From Megalonaias nervosa (lineage: Eukaryota > Mollusca > Bivalvia > Unionida > Unionidae): 64,000 bases of DNA. The notes beneath the pieces are model-generated. The model was given only the letters and a program-made list of their open reading frames with translations, was not told the DNA's origin and did not search any database. The stretch is from the NCBI GenBank assembly GCA_016617855.1, contig JAECUM010003179.1, forward strand, positions 62,001 through 126,000, read 5' to 3'. Shown piece by piece: positions 62,201-63,785 of the stretch (within the stretch, counting starts at the first letter, position 1; every line of letters starts with the position of its first letter). The position numbers and the translations under genes are program-made.

Positions 62201-63117
62201 GCATTGTAAGAGTTATTGCCCATTTTGACTGGATGCAGTGTATAAGAGAATTTTGGGAATGTAACTACTGTTTCAAGTTTTTGTGGATTCCTGTGAAACT
62301 TAGTTTGCATTATAATGGTTATCATCAAAAGATGAGAATGTTGGCAAACCATTGTACTCAAACAGTTATCAGAAGAGTTATGTGGTTATTTTTACTATAG
62401 CTTCATCATCGGATATGGTTGGAATGCAGGAGAGACGAGAGTATATTGCTCTCCATTTCTCTAGTTAATTAATAGTTACCTATATCTTAGTTTCACTAAC
62501 ATAAAGCAGATAGACTACATATTCCTCTTTAAGCTTACTGTTAACCCACATTTCACATGTTTTATAACATTCTTTGAGTTAGAGGGTCTGCAATTATTGT
62601 TGCATGGAGTCGGTTGTTGCATGATTGTTATTATTTTTTAATCTCTGCAGCATTTTTCTTGGTAGCAGAGACAAAATAAATCTTGAAATATAAGGAATAC
62701 TTTTCTCTGGTGTCACTGAAAATGCTGAACAGAATTAATATGCAACCATCATGCGACAGCTGTGTCTGTCTAGCAACTGGTGCAGATCTATGTTTTGATT
62801 TCAGATAATATCAACACTTCTTTCAGTGAGATCCTCTATTTACATTTTTTTTTTCCAGAATGTCCAAAACAACTGACTGTTCCAAAGTTGCCTAGTGGTC
62901 TGAAATGCCATATCAGCAAATCGTGTGATGCATTTGAATGTTGTGTGAATCTTCCAGTGGTGGACAGGACAATCAGATTTTACCTCCAGCTGGATAATTC
63001 TGACTGCAACTTTAAATTCATTGGTGGGATTGAGAAATTTAGATTTGAAAAACTCCTCCTTGATTATAGATTTGGAATGAAGGATAGAATTAGCCTGAAC
63101 AATTTCATCAACATTGA
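1444..63117 (+). CDS. Large gene encoding tandem cysteine-rich A-B-C modules (22 exons, partial at both ends)
   Basis: The 22 exons are 1444-1696, 2185-2351, 5657-5824, 8110-8319, 11024-11066, 11950-12110, 12227-12403, 18665-18874, 23850-23892, 25531-25697, 31133-31309, 33459-33674, 35070-35112, 36509-36681, 38686-38829, 40168-40423, 48306-48493, 52307-52477, 53474-53729, 54257-54411, 60179-60349 and 62859-63117. They total 3,808 nt, which equals 2 + 3x1268 + 2, so no exon breaks the frame. All but one intron are GT-AG; the exception is GC-AG. The product has six full modules and the start of a seventh. Block A carries EC, CHIP, C, CC and LDxC cysteines and IEK...WG; block B carries C...C and PKPxC; block C carries LGxxxYL and a PC cysteine. 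No transmembrane segment is apparent in the exons. The family is not one I can name. An extracellular disulfide-rich array is inferred. The first and last exons of the gene lie outside the window. Confidence 0.88.
2185..2351 (+). CDS. Module 1, block B exon
   Basis: The acceptor is TTCAG at 2180-2184 and the donor is A|GTAAGT. It is 167 nt, phase 2 to phase 1, about 55 residues. It starts with YKISDLPS, carries KVCDDTDKC (the paired block-B cysteines) and ends with VPKPFCDW, the conserved PKPxC motif that closes every B block except module 6. The junction codon with the next exon is AAC (N), where most modules have D or G. Confidence 0.9.
2352..3250 (+). other. Intron sequence, no distinct feature
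   Basis: AT-rich intron between B1 and C1. I see no exon-like block, transposon terminus or array in this stretch. Confidence 0.6.
3480..4460. repeat. Dispersed repeat, copy 2 (about 1 kb)
   Basis: It opens with GTAACATAAAGAAAAGAGTG and AATAATTTATTTCCCTAGAA, shared with about 50540-51440 (GTAACAAAAGAAAAGAGTG, the same TTATTTCCCTAG block, then related AAGTCCTNT and CAGTTCTAATT segments) and partly with about 36800. It has no open frame. It ends near CAGGGTCGTAAC at 4438-4449. Class unknown; edges are estimated. Confidence 0.55.
5280..5384. repeat. Short foldback element (MITE-like)
   Basis: The ends are imperfect inverted copies: GTGATCCCCC near 5281 and GGGGGATCAC near 5370, each followed inward by AAGGCCACCC-type sequence. 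The 105-bp unit would fold into a hairpin. It has no coding capacity. Confidence 0.6.
5657..5824 (+). CDS. Module 1, block C exon
   Basis: The acceptor is TTGCAG and the donor is G|GTAAGG, 168 nt, phase 1 to 1. It begins FSYSNFVSSVGG, continues with a leucine-rich amphipathic stretch containing ELLERLGLKPFLL, and has one cysteine (HQC) and a C-terminal NGWKN. This matches C blocks elsewhere: hydrophobic start, LG[ILV]xxY-like core, single Cys, then GW just before the phase-1 boundary. Confidence 0.88.
6339..7353 (+). mobile_element. piggyBac-like element, copy 1 (1,015 bp)
   Basis: The ends are perfect 15-bp inverted repeats, CTCTTTACCTTCTGC at 6339-6353 and its complement at 7339-7353. Both are flanked by TTAA (6335-6338 and 7354-7357), the target site of the piggyBac superfamily. 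Subterminal sequence is shared with the inverse-oriented copy at 34326-34941. It is internally deleted: only a short acidic ORF remains, so it would need a transposase supplied elsewhere. Confidence 0.82.
6656..6940 (+). pseudogene. Acidic N-terminal ORF in piggyBac-like element
   Basis: A 94-residue ORF beginning MATFMYSDDDSNESFEGF and rich in D, E and S. Acidic N-termini of this kind precede the catalytic domain in piggyBac transposases. No DDD catalytic domain follows. It lies inside the TTAA-flanked element and is best read as a transposase N-terminal remnant; a chance ORF cannot be excluded. Confidence 0.5.
7963..8039. repeat. TA-rich palindrome
   Basis: (TA)n with GATATA interruptions, bounded by TTTAGAAGTGATATA and its near complement TATATCACATCTAAA, just upstream of exon A2. 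It would form a long hairpin. Confidence 0.75.
8110..8319 (+). CDS. Module 2, block A exon (split form)
   Basis: Acceptor TTATAG, donor G|GTAGGT, 210 nt, phase 1 to 1. The block keeps DC at the start, NCSGIE, TC and SYC, but the CHIP cysteine is asparagine (NYIP) and the first Cys of CC is threonine (ETCIEV). It ends IEKYGFTLKLLDYTWG at the extra intron. Losing exactly these two cysteines together suggests they normally pair. Confidence 0.88.
9232..9466. repeat. About 40-bp minisatellite, left half
   Basis: Diverged units of the form AGCTTGGATGCCATTCTGTT plus a GTAAAAGCATAAATACAGGA-like part. The array stops at 9466 and resumes at about 10355, on the far side of a non-LTR element. Confidence 0.8.
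9467..10350 (+). mobile_element. 5'-truncated non-LTR retrotransposon (jockey/CR1-like 3' end)
   Basis: Translation in shifting frames gives the C-terminal part of a reverse transcriptase ORF: TWSIH-like and YLDYCN (here LDYCN), LQKRACQ, RPKKELFRKGFHYTGPLV, WNN-like LNNIP and SSFHNQCLNW. These match the thumb and tail region of jockey/CR1-type ORF2. Stops and frame changes make it dead. It ends in an ATT-type tail at about 10336-10350. It interrupts the minisatellite around it. Confidence 0.78.
10355..10660. repeat. About 40-bp minisatellite, right half
   Basis: It continues the unit of the left half (GGATGCCATTCTGT, CATAAATATAGAAA), with some units shortened. It is part of one array split by the retroelement insertion. 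Confidence 0.8.
11024..11066 (+). CDS. Module 2, A' micro-exon (43 nt)
   Basis: A 43-nt exon after ATTTCAG, with donor AG|GTATGT, phase 1 to 2. It reads G-TGQEFSLNSVIRV-(S), equivalent to the last 14 residues of unsplit A blocks (for example VSLHDVFQF in module 1). It was placed because it restores the frame between the preceding phase-1 donor and the following phase-2 acceptor and has exactly the length of the corresponding exons in modules 3 and 4. Confidence 0.82.
11176..11490 (+). mobile_element. tRNA-derived SINE, type 2
   Basis: The head has an A box (GTGGCCTAAGTGG) and B box (GGTTCGAATCC) spaced as in a tRNA. The body contains GACTGGTCGGCCTGGTGTC, ATGACTGGGTGGGATC and GACATCACTATGAACTG, a layout I associate with SINEs common in molluscan genomes. 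It is a different family from the CAA-tailed SINE. Edges are approximate. Confidence 0.75.
11950..12110 (+). CDS. Module 2, block B exon
   Basis: Acceptor TTGCAG, donor G|GTACGT, 161 nt, phase 2 to 1. It starts YSMELLSSQNK, carries ICFDKDYC and ends with LSVCDLAMPFLNPG. PKPxC is altered to PLSVC but the cysteine stays. It is followed by a short intron containing a CAT/CAC microsatellite. Confidence 0.88.
12131..12192. repeat. CAT/CAC microsatellite
   Basis: ATCATCATTATCATCATCAC-type trinucleotide run in the short intron between B2 and C2. Read as protein it gives a spurious poly-histidine tail after exon B2. Confidence 0.85.
12227..12403 (+). CDS. Module 2, block C exon
   Basis: Acceptor CCTCAG, donor G|GTATGT, 177 nt, phase 1 to 1. 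The order is D-FNLKNWLAEQGAS, then YLLEKLGIAAYFKD with the LGIxxY core, then the single Cys (TPC), YPYL and GWHK. The intron between B2 and C2 is only 116 bp, the shortest in the window, which makes the B-C pairing unambiguous. Confidence 0.9.
12934..13191 (-). mobile_element. CAA-tailed tRNA SINE, full length
   Basis: On the minus strand it runs from GGGGCCCCGAGTGGCTGAGT (A box) through GGTTCGAGT-like B box and the conserved GGTTCTT...TCCTCCACCATTTATAC body to a (CAA)n tail. A perfect 13-bp target duplication, TTGTGATATTTGT, flanks it (12921-12933 and 13192-13204). The body resembles the 'Meta' core of MetaSINEs (CTGGCCGCCATGTATA), a suggestion from memory. Confidence 0.85.
13205..14650 (+). 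other. Intron sequence, unassigned repeats possible
   Basis: Part of the 6.3-kb intron between C2 and A3. No module exon or transposon end is recognised here. Short ORFs in it show no family signature. Confidence 0.5.
14690..15930. repeat. 24-bp minisatellite with higher-order repeat
   Basis: About 50 units of ACAGGTTTATCTGTACCTTT plus ATAG. Because 24 is a multiple of three, long ORFs open on both strands (YLYRQV or FICTFIDR repeats forward, GTDKPVYK in reverse); they are artefacts. A 169-bp block (7 units plus one base) around 15115-15283 is repeated at about 15284-15452. Confidence 0.95.
16360..17160 (+). pseudogene. Decayed Crypton-like tyrosine recombinase
   Basis: Frame-shifted remains of a tyrosine recombinase. 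At 17023-17052 the reading is RFTNHSIRKT, the H-x-x-R catalytic motif as it appears in Crypton-family proteins. At 17094-17123 a different frame gives IMQLTGHKKY, containing the second catalytic His (GHK). Just upstream, PRPVGHCTLGTLMKVAADNA resembles the region preceding these motifs. Many stops and frame changes show it is dead. No element ends were found. Confidence 0.6.
17751..17793. repeat. Short hairpin
   Basis: TTTCAGATGTGAAAA and TTTTCACATCTGAAA form inverted arms of about 19 bp around a TA-rich loop. Function unknown. Confidence 0.7.
18466..18623 (+). mobile_element. CAA-tailed SINE, 5'-truncated
   Basis: It begins at CTTCTCATGGGTCGGTGGTT in the body and ends in a long (CAA)n run, 41 bp before exon A3. 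The tRNA head is missing, as expected for 5' truncation. Confidence 0.82.
18665..18874 (+). CDS. Module 3, block A exon (split form)
   Basis: Acceptor TTTTAG, donor G|GTAAAG, 210 nt, phase 1 to 1, the same length as the module 2 counterpart. All six cysteines are present: EC, CHVP, FC-TGVD, CC and DGC. It ends IERKEVNISLENFSWG at the extra intron. The upstream flank is a SINE fragment with a CAA tail. Confidence 0.9.
19130..19745. repeat. 45-bp minisatellite, block 1
   Basis: Units of TTAAATCCATATCTCCTTAT followed by GACACACC and TTGGATACAGCT, 45 bp in the regular part. Unit length divisible by three opens spurious ORFs (YDTPYLDTAVKSI). It is separated from block 2 by about 300 bp of unrelated sequence. 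Confidence 0.92.
20049..20287. repeat. 45-bp minisatellite, block 2
   Basis: The same unit as block 1. The intervening 19746-20048 has no repeat units, so it is either an insertion into one array or diverged spacer. Confidence 0.9.
20800..20960. repeat. Dispersed repeat pair member
   Basis: It shares ACTCGTCTGCTTCACAGTAA-like sequence and a following GTGTAC..GTCTG..TAATGT stretch with about 28010-28150. Low copy, class unknown. Confidence 0.4.
21000..23849 (+). other. Intron sequence, nothing recognised
   Basis: AT-rich intron before the 43-nt micro-exon of module 3. I find no exon, array or transposon terminus. Confidence 0.6.
23850..23892 (+). CDS. Module 3, A' micro-exon (43 nt)
   Basis: A 43-nt exon after TTTTTAG with donor GA|GTAAGT, phase 1 to 2, reading QKGKLYLLDVIRLE across the junction. 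It is isolated by 5 kb of intron upstream and 1.6 kb downstream. Support is the exact 43-nt length, the consensus donor, and the shared LxxVIRxE pattern with modules 2 and 4. Confidence 0.82.
25531..25697 (+). CDS. Module 3, block B exon
   Basis: Acceptor TGTCAG, donor A|GTAATT, 167 nt, phase 2 to 1. It reads YSIVNHEVEKEYVVN, then VCLDPSSSEC with a longer spacer between the paired cysteines, then LPKPLCNW. The extended spacer shows that this loop tolerates insertions, as it also does in modules 4 and 5. Confidence 0.9.
25823..25866. repeat. (AT)n microsatellite
   Basis: Pure AT run directly abutting the left end of the 25868-27470 element, consistent with insertion into a TA-rich target. Confidence 0.95.
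25868..27470 (-). mobile_element. Terminal-inverted-repeat DNA transposon, non-autonomous (1.6 kb)
   Basis: Both ends are a perfect 25-bp inverted repeat starting TACCGTATATACTCGTGTAT and continuing AAGCC. TATATATC precedes and follows the element. Read literally this is an 8-bp target duplication (hAT-like). Because the target is a TA microsatellite, a TA duplication with ends CCGTATATACTCG (Tc1/mariner-pogo-like) is equally possible. Internal AAGCCGAC motifs recur near both ends. Only a short coding remnant remains. Confidence 0.82.
26201..26307 (-). pseudogene. C-terminal transposase exon remnant in the TIR element
   Basis: The minus strand reads FNDDVYDDSTPITEAKFYEL then FGNSNTEPDFEGF and a stop at 26201-26203, preceded by TTATTTCAG, a plausible splice acceptor. 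Acidic tails ending in (S/P)DFEGF occur in pogo-like transposases. No catalytic domain is left. The assignment is tentative. Confidence 0.45.
28168..28441. repeat. 137-bp perfect-phase tandem duplication
   Basis: 28168-28304 is repeated at 28305-28441 with one visible difference (AAAGCTAG versus AAAGTTAG). Two near-identical copies imply a recent event. Confidence 0.92.
28450..30480 (+). other. Intron sequence with weak repeats
   Basis: About 28740-28930 resembles the roughly 135-bp units at 35560-36380 (CAGTTACCAAACTTT, ATGGCTTGCA). The rest shows purine-rich stretches (29220-29560) but no gene or transposon end. Confidence 0.5.
30499..30560. repeat. (TA)n microsatellite
   Basis: 62 bp of TA followed by CATA/CACA units. 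It produces a poly-YI ORF on the minus strand that is not a gene. Confidence 0.95.
31133..31309 (+). CDS. Module 3, block C exon
   Basis: Acceptor CTTCAG, 177 nt, phase 1 to 1. It reads FSVEKWIQEKGGG, LVDKFFKETGLYGYLL, EPC, YSPTTTGNWKI. The donor G|GTTCTT is weak but is the only GT that keeps phase 1 and the usual module end. The GW motif is NW here. Confidence 0.86.
32267..32371. repeat. About 38-bp minisatellite, three units
   Basis: Units of the form TTCACTGNNTANNNNCGCC followed by TCCAATGGC, diverged. The flanking intron (31310-33458) shows no other feature I can support. Confidence 0.6.
33459..33674 (+). CDS. Module 4, block A exon (split form)
   Basis: Acceptor ATTTAG, donor G|GTAAGC, 216 nt, phase 1 to 1. 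It has EC, CHIP, VC-TGID and LDSC, but the first Cys of CC is alanine (DACV) although the CHIP cysteine is kept. This leaves the module with nine cysteines, the only odd count among the complete modules. It ends IEQLQYTVTLFDFEWG. Confidence 0.9.
33797..33942 (-). repeat. tRNA-like sequence, probable SINE head
   Basis: The minus strand of about 33862-33935 has an A box (GTAGCTTAGTGGTTAGCAC) and B box (AGTTCGAATCC). The acceptor-stem ends do not pair convincingly, so this is unlikely to be a functional tRNA. AAGCTGTGGT and its complement flank the unit. Confidence 0.5.
34326..34941 (-). mobile_element. piggyBac-like element, copy 2 (616 bp, inverse orientation)
   Basis: It has the same 15-bp inverted ends as copy 1. 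TTAA is intact on the right (34942-34945) and degenerate (ATAA) on the left. Its right end, read in reverse, matches the left interior of copy 1 (AATAGCCTTGTA, CCCC, AGATGCATA) and its left end matches the right interior (GAACCCCAGAGCATCATAA). The central ORF region is deleted further. Confidence 0.8.
35070..35112 (+). CDS. Module 4, A' micro-exon (43 nt)
   Basis: A 43-nt exon after a T-rich tract and CAG, donor GA|GTAAGT, phase 1 to 2, reading VKKQLWLYGIIRVE across the junction. This resembles the contiguous A' segment of module 6 (HLYLFGLIRIE) closely, which confirms the homology of the micro-exon with the tail of unsplit A exons. Confidence 0.86.
35560..36380. repeat. Diverged 136-bp tandem repeat
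   Basis: Units contain CATCATNNACAGTTTCC, GGATGGCTTGCACTTG, AGAAGCC and GGTCAAGGTCACTGTGACT. The last two units (35985-36120 and 36121-36256) are nearly identical at an offset of 136 bp; earlier ones are diverged. Confidence 0.8.
36509..36681 (+). CDS. Module 4, block B exon
   Basis: Acceptor TTTCAG, donor G|GTAATG, 173 nt, phase 2 to 1. It reads FVLRDLPNDGMFEFEYL, then ICMESEETRPC and LKLPKPLCPKG, ending VPG. Phase and motifs agree with neighbouring B blocks. Confidence 0.9.
36800..37250. repeat. Dispersed repeat, copy 3
   Basis: It shares AATAATTTATTTCCCTAGAA with copies at 3480 and 50540, and its second half matches copy 1 at 560-900, so it links the fragments into one family. Confidence 0.55.
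37260..38685 (+). other. Intron sequence, nothing recognised
   Basis: Intron before C4. Short ORFs only, without module motifs or transposon signatures. Confidence 0.55.
38686..38829 (+). CDS. Module 4, block C exon (short)
   Basis: Acceptor TTACAG, donor G|GTATGG, 144 nt, phase 1 to 1. It reads FSLTNYLKGVTWDSSS, MLLDTLGLSEYMQ, QPC and GWTS. It is 24-33 nt shorter than other C blocks: the first helix region and the part between the Cys and GW are both trimmed, but the LGLxxY core and Cys remain. Confidence 0.88.
39255..39490. repeat. About 55-bp minisatellite
   Basis: Four diverged units of ATAAATTGTTTCCAGTTTAT, TACAAATGTTTATT and ATATTATATTTAT in the intron before A5. Confidence 0.82.
40168..40423 (+). 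CDS. Module 5, block A exon (unsplit)
   Basis: Acceptor TTTCAG, donor GA|GTAAGT, 256 nt, phase 1 to 2. It has six cysteines: EC, the CHIP position (SCLL in place of CHIP), DSC-TAVD, CC and DPC. It includes IEKLKLEKTMFDFDWG and continues without intron into VEQHYSLQGVAKME, the A' segment. Confidence 0.9.
41107..41190. repeat. 84-bp near-perfect palindrome
   Basis: Two 42-bp arms meet at TTCTTAAGAA (41144-41153) with no loop and one mismatch (41116 against 41181). The arms include CCTGAAACAGCTGTCTCTGA and its complement. Confidence 0.93.
41249..41800 (-). mobile_element. 5'-truncated non-LTR retrotransposon, second copy
   Basis: The minus strand encodes HQRDADGTPNLRSTRSK, RPKKELFKKSFQCTGPLV, WNNFPSDIRQAPSISSF and CLKWM, the same ORF2 tail as 9467-10350 and better preserved. 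A 3' region with GAGGCCTTCTA-type sequence and an (ATT)n tail (41250-41278 on the plus strand) ends the copy. Confidence 0.82.
42430..43075 (+). repeat. SINE with 3' end expanded into a 61-bp satellite
   Basis: 42430-42640 is a full CAA-type SINE (head, GCCAGTAGCTTC body). From about 42588 its last 61 bp (CCACCAGTTATACTGGTCGC, AATGTATAGCCTGTCTTGCG, CTAAGAAACCCAGAACAACGT) repeat eight times at 42601, 42662, 42723, 42784, 42845, 42906, 42967 and 43028. The units are nearly identical, so the expansion is recent. Confidence 0.9.
44045..44473. repeat. 30-bp minisatellite, 14 units
   Basis: Head-to-tail copies of GGTCCATGTGATTCCAGTCA followed by GGCATTGGAA with few substitutions. It opens long ORFs in several frames (ALEGPCDSSQ, MPDWNHMDLP). 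There are no unique spacers, so it is not CRISPR. Confidence 0.96.
44715..45065. repeat. Diverged duplication of about 187 bp
   Basis: ACCAACCATACCACACCAGC at 44727 recurs as ACCAACCATACCACACAAGC at 44909, followed by parallel ATCTTTGGTACAC and GACTGCTG stretches. It may be part of a decayed retroelement. Confidence 0.7.
46090..46620. repeat. Diverged direct repeat of about 300 bp
   Basis: CATTCAGTAAGTTTGG at 46098 recurs as CATTCAGTAAGTATGG at 46398, followed by similar CATGACAT, TGGACCTT and TATGGAATT anchors. No coding frame is clear. Confidence 0.5.
46647..47030. repeat. 48-bp minisatellite, 8 units
   Basis: Units of GCTCATTGTGAGAGTGGTCC, TGTGGAAGTGCCAGTTTACT, ATTGGTAT. The length, divisible by three, opens ORFs of 143 and 191 residues on opposite strands; these are not genes. 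Confidence 0.95.
47235..47440. repeat. 44-bp minisatellite, about 5 units
   Basis: Units of CATTCAAGTCTGACCTAAAA, TGAGTCGGACCTGAGGCACA, AGGC. Confidence 0.92.
47455..47745 (+). pseudogene. Decayed DIRS-like tyrosine recombinase fragment
   Basis: In the plus strand I read LFVPLKAGMQDINQQTVATW with LRGKSEKSG, then LHDMVSLRKEMNLAA and VVAAQTVTTPHS. The order (I)xxxTVATW...(A)HDMRSL(A)xSMN...VxxAxTWTTHN matches the C-terminal recombinase of DIRS-type retrotransposons as I remember it; the catalytic HxxR is degraded to HDMV. Frame breaks are present. Confidence 0.45.
48306..48493 (+). CDS. Module 5, block B exon (long)
   Basis: Acceptor TTACAG, donor G|GTAAAT, 188 nt, phase 2 to 1. It reads FVVHDLKARNTLLLN, then NCLLSSFGKC, IPKPTCSF and KIPG. 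It is the longest B block because of added residues around the paired cysteines. The 7.9-kb intron before it is the longest in the window and is full of minisatellites and retroelement debris. Confidence 0.9.
48857..49101 (+). mobile_element. CAA-tailed tRNA SINE, diverged full-length copy
   Basis: Head GGGGCCCTGGGTGGCCAAGT with A box, B box AGTTTGAGTC, body TTCCTTGGGTCAGTG and CCATGTATAGCC, tail AAAACAACAAC. No target duplication is clear, consistent with age. Confidence 0.85.
49560..50470 (+). pseudogene. Decayed non-LTR reverse transcriptase (jockey-like)
   Basis: YADDF at 49992-50006 is the catalytic YxDD box of reverse transcriptase, preceded by GVKLGIILSE (from GVPQGSVLS) and VTLFSIKI and followed by EFLFSKSKTVCMHFCRLH, the usual FSxxKT..HF motif. 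YLRDQCQISPDL follows further on. Several frames and stops are needed, so it is dead. It is a different element from the two 3' ends at 9467 and 41249. Confidence 0.68.
50540..51440. repeat. Dispersed repeat, copy 4
   Basis: GTAACAAAAGAAAAGAGTG and AATAATTTATTTCCCTAGAA open it as in the 3480 copy. AAACAGTTCTAATT, CAATATGG and GAATCACAGTTTATAATG follow in the same order. No open frame. Confidence 0.58.
52307..52477 (+). CDS. Module 5, block C exon
   Basis: Acceptor GCACAG, donor G|GTAAAT, 171 nt, phase 1 to 1. It reads FSLTSWMASQGLTG, LLLEQLGINEYLLD, QC and EGWSIG, a typical C block with the LGIxxYL core. Confidence 0.9.
52580..52960. repeat. Diverged tandem units in intron
   Basis: Two or three diverged units with ATCTTCATGAAA and GACTAGACATTGTGACT / TATTATGACCAGAG-like anchors. 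This is the same style of decayed tandem DNA as at 61420-62360. Confidence 0.45.
53474..53729 (+). CDS. Module 6, block A exon (unsplit)
   Basis: Acceptor ATTTCAG, donor GA|GTATGT, 256 nt, phase 1 to 2. Cysteines are EC, CHIP, DC and CC; the LDxC cysteine is replaced (LDTNTF). It then reads VEKFRLEFNLFDIEW and the A' tail VQHLYLFGLIRIE. The last 207 coding bases are repeated without coding change at 55202-55408. Confidence 0.92.
54257..54411 (+). CDS. Module 6, block B exon with GC donor
   Basis: Acceptor TTTCAG, 155 nt, phase 2 to 1. It reads YTLKDLVNERAILL, ICLSDIC and FPKPALNW, so the PKPxC cysteine is alanine. Phase 1 requires the donor A|GCAAGT at 54412, a GC-AG intron with the strict consensus known for that class. 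The nearby GT at 54416 would put the exon in phase 2 and break the frame. Confidence 0.86.
55202..55533 (+). pseudogene. Truncated duplicate of module 6 block A exon
   Basis: About 332 bases repeat 53523-53854 at a constant offset of 1,679. The coding part is translated identically and only a handful of substitutions are visible in the downstream intron part. The copy starts inside the exon, so it lacks the first 50 coding bases (EC and the linker) and the splice acceptor. It still has the GTATGT donor. It lies between B6 and C6, where a phase-2 exit would not fit. It is most simply a recent non-functional segmental duplication; an assembly artefact is possible. Confidence 0.88.
55558..55811 (+). 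mobile_element. CAA-tailed tRNA SINE, full length, young
   Basis: Head GGGGCCCCGAGTGGCTGAGT, B box GGTTCGAGTC, body and AACAACAACAAC tail are all present. A perfect 11-bp target duplication ACTTTCAAAAT (55546-55556 and 55812-55822) marks a fairly recent insertion, just after the duplicated A6 exon. Confidence 0.92.
55860..57040 (+). other. Intron sequence, nothing recognised
   Basis: Between the SINE and the hAT element. Two ORFs of 70 and 121 codons here show no domain motif and are probably chance. Confidence 0.5.
57051..59622 (-). mobile_element. hAT transposon, complete ends, broken transposase
   Basis: The left end CAGAGGTGGGCAAACT and the right end (complement CAGGGGTGGGCAAACT) are inverted repeats. 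The 8-bp target duplication GACTAAAA is perfect (57043-57050 and 59623-59630), diagnostic of hAT. A second inner GGGCCGCATGAAA repeat lies near the right end. The 2,572-bp element carries a minus-strand transposase gene with several breaks. It sits in the intron between B6 and C6. Confidence 0.95.
57279..59099 (-). pseudogene. hAT transposase pseudogene, GTF2IRD2/ZBED-like
   Basis: Three pieces on the minus strand. Near 59070-58860 is a BED-like zinc finger (CLIC...HFQTKH) after a premature stop. 58863-58129 has the start of the catalytic region (FSITLDESTDIQDTPQLLIF, TTDGAPSLTGK, FHCIIHQESLCK). 58034-57279 has the C-terminal part (DFAFAVDIMQKLNELNTKLQ, then KMFVLFASTYICEQTFSTMK), the hAT dimerisation region. 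It resembles the transposase-derived half of vertebrate GTF2IRD2. At least two frameshifts and two stops break it; the element cannot encode a working enzyme. Confidence 0.92.
60179..60349 (+). CDS. Module 6, block C exon
   Basis: Acceptor ATTTCAG, donor G|GTATAT, 171 nt, phase 1 to 1. It reads FNVSTWLKTYGKS, VLLEKLGVPSYFSN, SC, YSPSAGWNIG. The intron before it (5.8 kb) contains the duplicated A6 exon fragment, a SINE and the hAT element. Confidence 0.9.
61094..61349 (+). mobile_element. CAA-tailed tRNA SINE, full length
   Basis: Head GGGGCCCCGAATGGCCGAGT, B box AGTTCAAGTC, CTGGCCGCCATGTATAGCC body and ACAACAACAACAATAA tail. The target duplication TTCATC(G/A)CCAGA flanks it (61082-61093 and 61350-61361) with one change. 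Confidence 0.9.
61420..62400. repeat. Decayed tandem units plus a 65-70-bp minisatellite
   Basis: Four tight units (CAGTTATTGCCCCTGTTGTA, GCTTTATATAGTGTATGATA) start at 61757, 61822, 61892 and 61962. Around them are diverged units with GGATTGCCATGAAAGTTGGT and GGTCATCACCTGAA anchors. Confidence 0.8.
62859..63117 (+). CDS. Module 7, block A exon (unsplit, last exon in window)
   Basis: Acceptor TTCCAG after a T tract, donor GA|GTAAGT, 259 nt, phase 1 to 2. It has all six cysteines: EC, CHIS, SC, ECC and DC. It then has IEKFRFEKLLLDYRFG and ISLNNFINIE. The following block B is expected in phase 2 but none is convincing in the last 880 bases, so the gene continues past the right edge. Confidence 0.9.
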
Positions 63118-63547
63118 GTAAGTATGCAAAGGTAGTGTTTTGTTGTATAGTGTAAGACAGAATTTTCAACCAAAGAATCTGTACATGCAATAAAACATGT
63201 TAATGAAAGACAGTATACAACAAAGGTGATTATATTCCTGTTTGTATACTGTGCATTCCATTTGAATACAGCAGAGATATAAGTTTTAAAAAATTATGCA
63301 TTATGTCCAGTGAAATTCAGTTTGTCGATATTGAATTCATGGTTAATGGAACCATATTTCCTTTAGTGATAACAACTACAAACAGGTTAGACCAGACACG
63401 TTGCATAAACCCTAGCCAGTTATGGTCTGTGCTACTGGTTCTACTTACCATATTTCATGTAATTTTTTGTACACGAAAAAAATAATTATTAATTTCAGTG
63501 TACGAAAAATTGTATGTAAAATAAATAATTATCATTTGGTGGTATTG

Positions 63548-63785
63548 ACCGTGACAGAAAGTCTTCATGGCTGATTTATGACAGTTACTGAGATCACAAT
63601 GGTTTTCTACATGACAGACAGGAAGCCTGCATGGCTGATTTATGACAGTATGACAGTTACTGAGATCACATCAGTTGTCCATATGACAGAAAGCCTGCAT
63701 GGCTGATGTATGAGTGTATGACACAGTTATTGAGATCACATTGGTTGTCCACATGACAGAAAACCTGCATTACTGACTTATAACA
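63548..63785. repeat. About 60-bp minisatellite, four units
   Basis: Units with GACAGAAAGCCTGCATGGCT, GATTTATGACAGT, TACTGAGATCACA and GGTTGTCCACAT. It is in the last intron of the window. Confidence 0.85.

Noticed and set aside
63303..63485. Candidate block B exon of module 7
   Set aside because: It lacks the C...C pair and PKPxC and has no acceptor in the correct phase.
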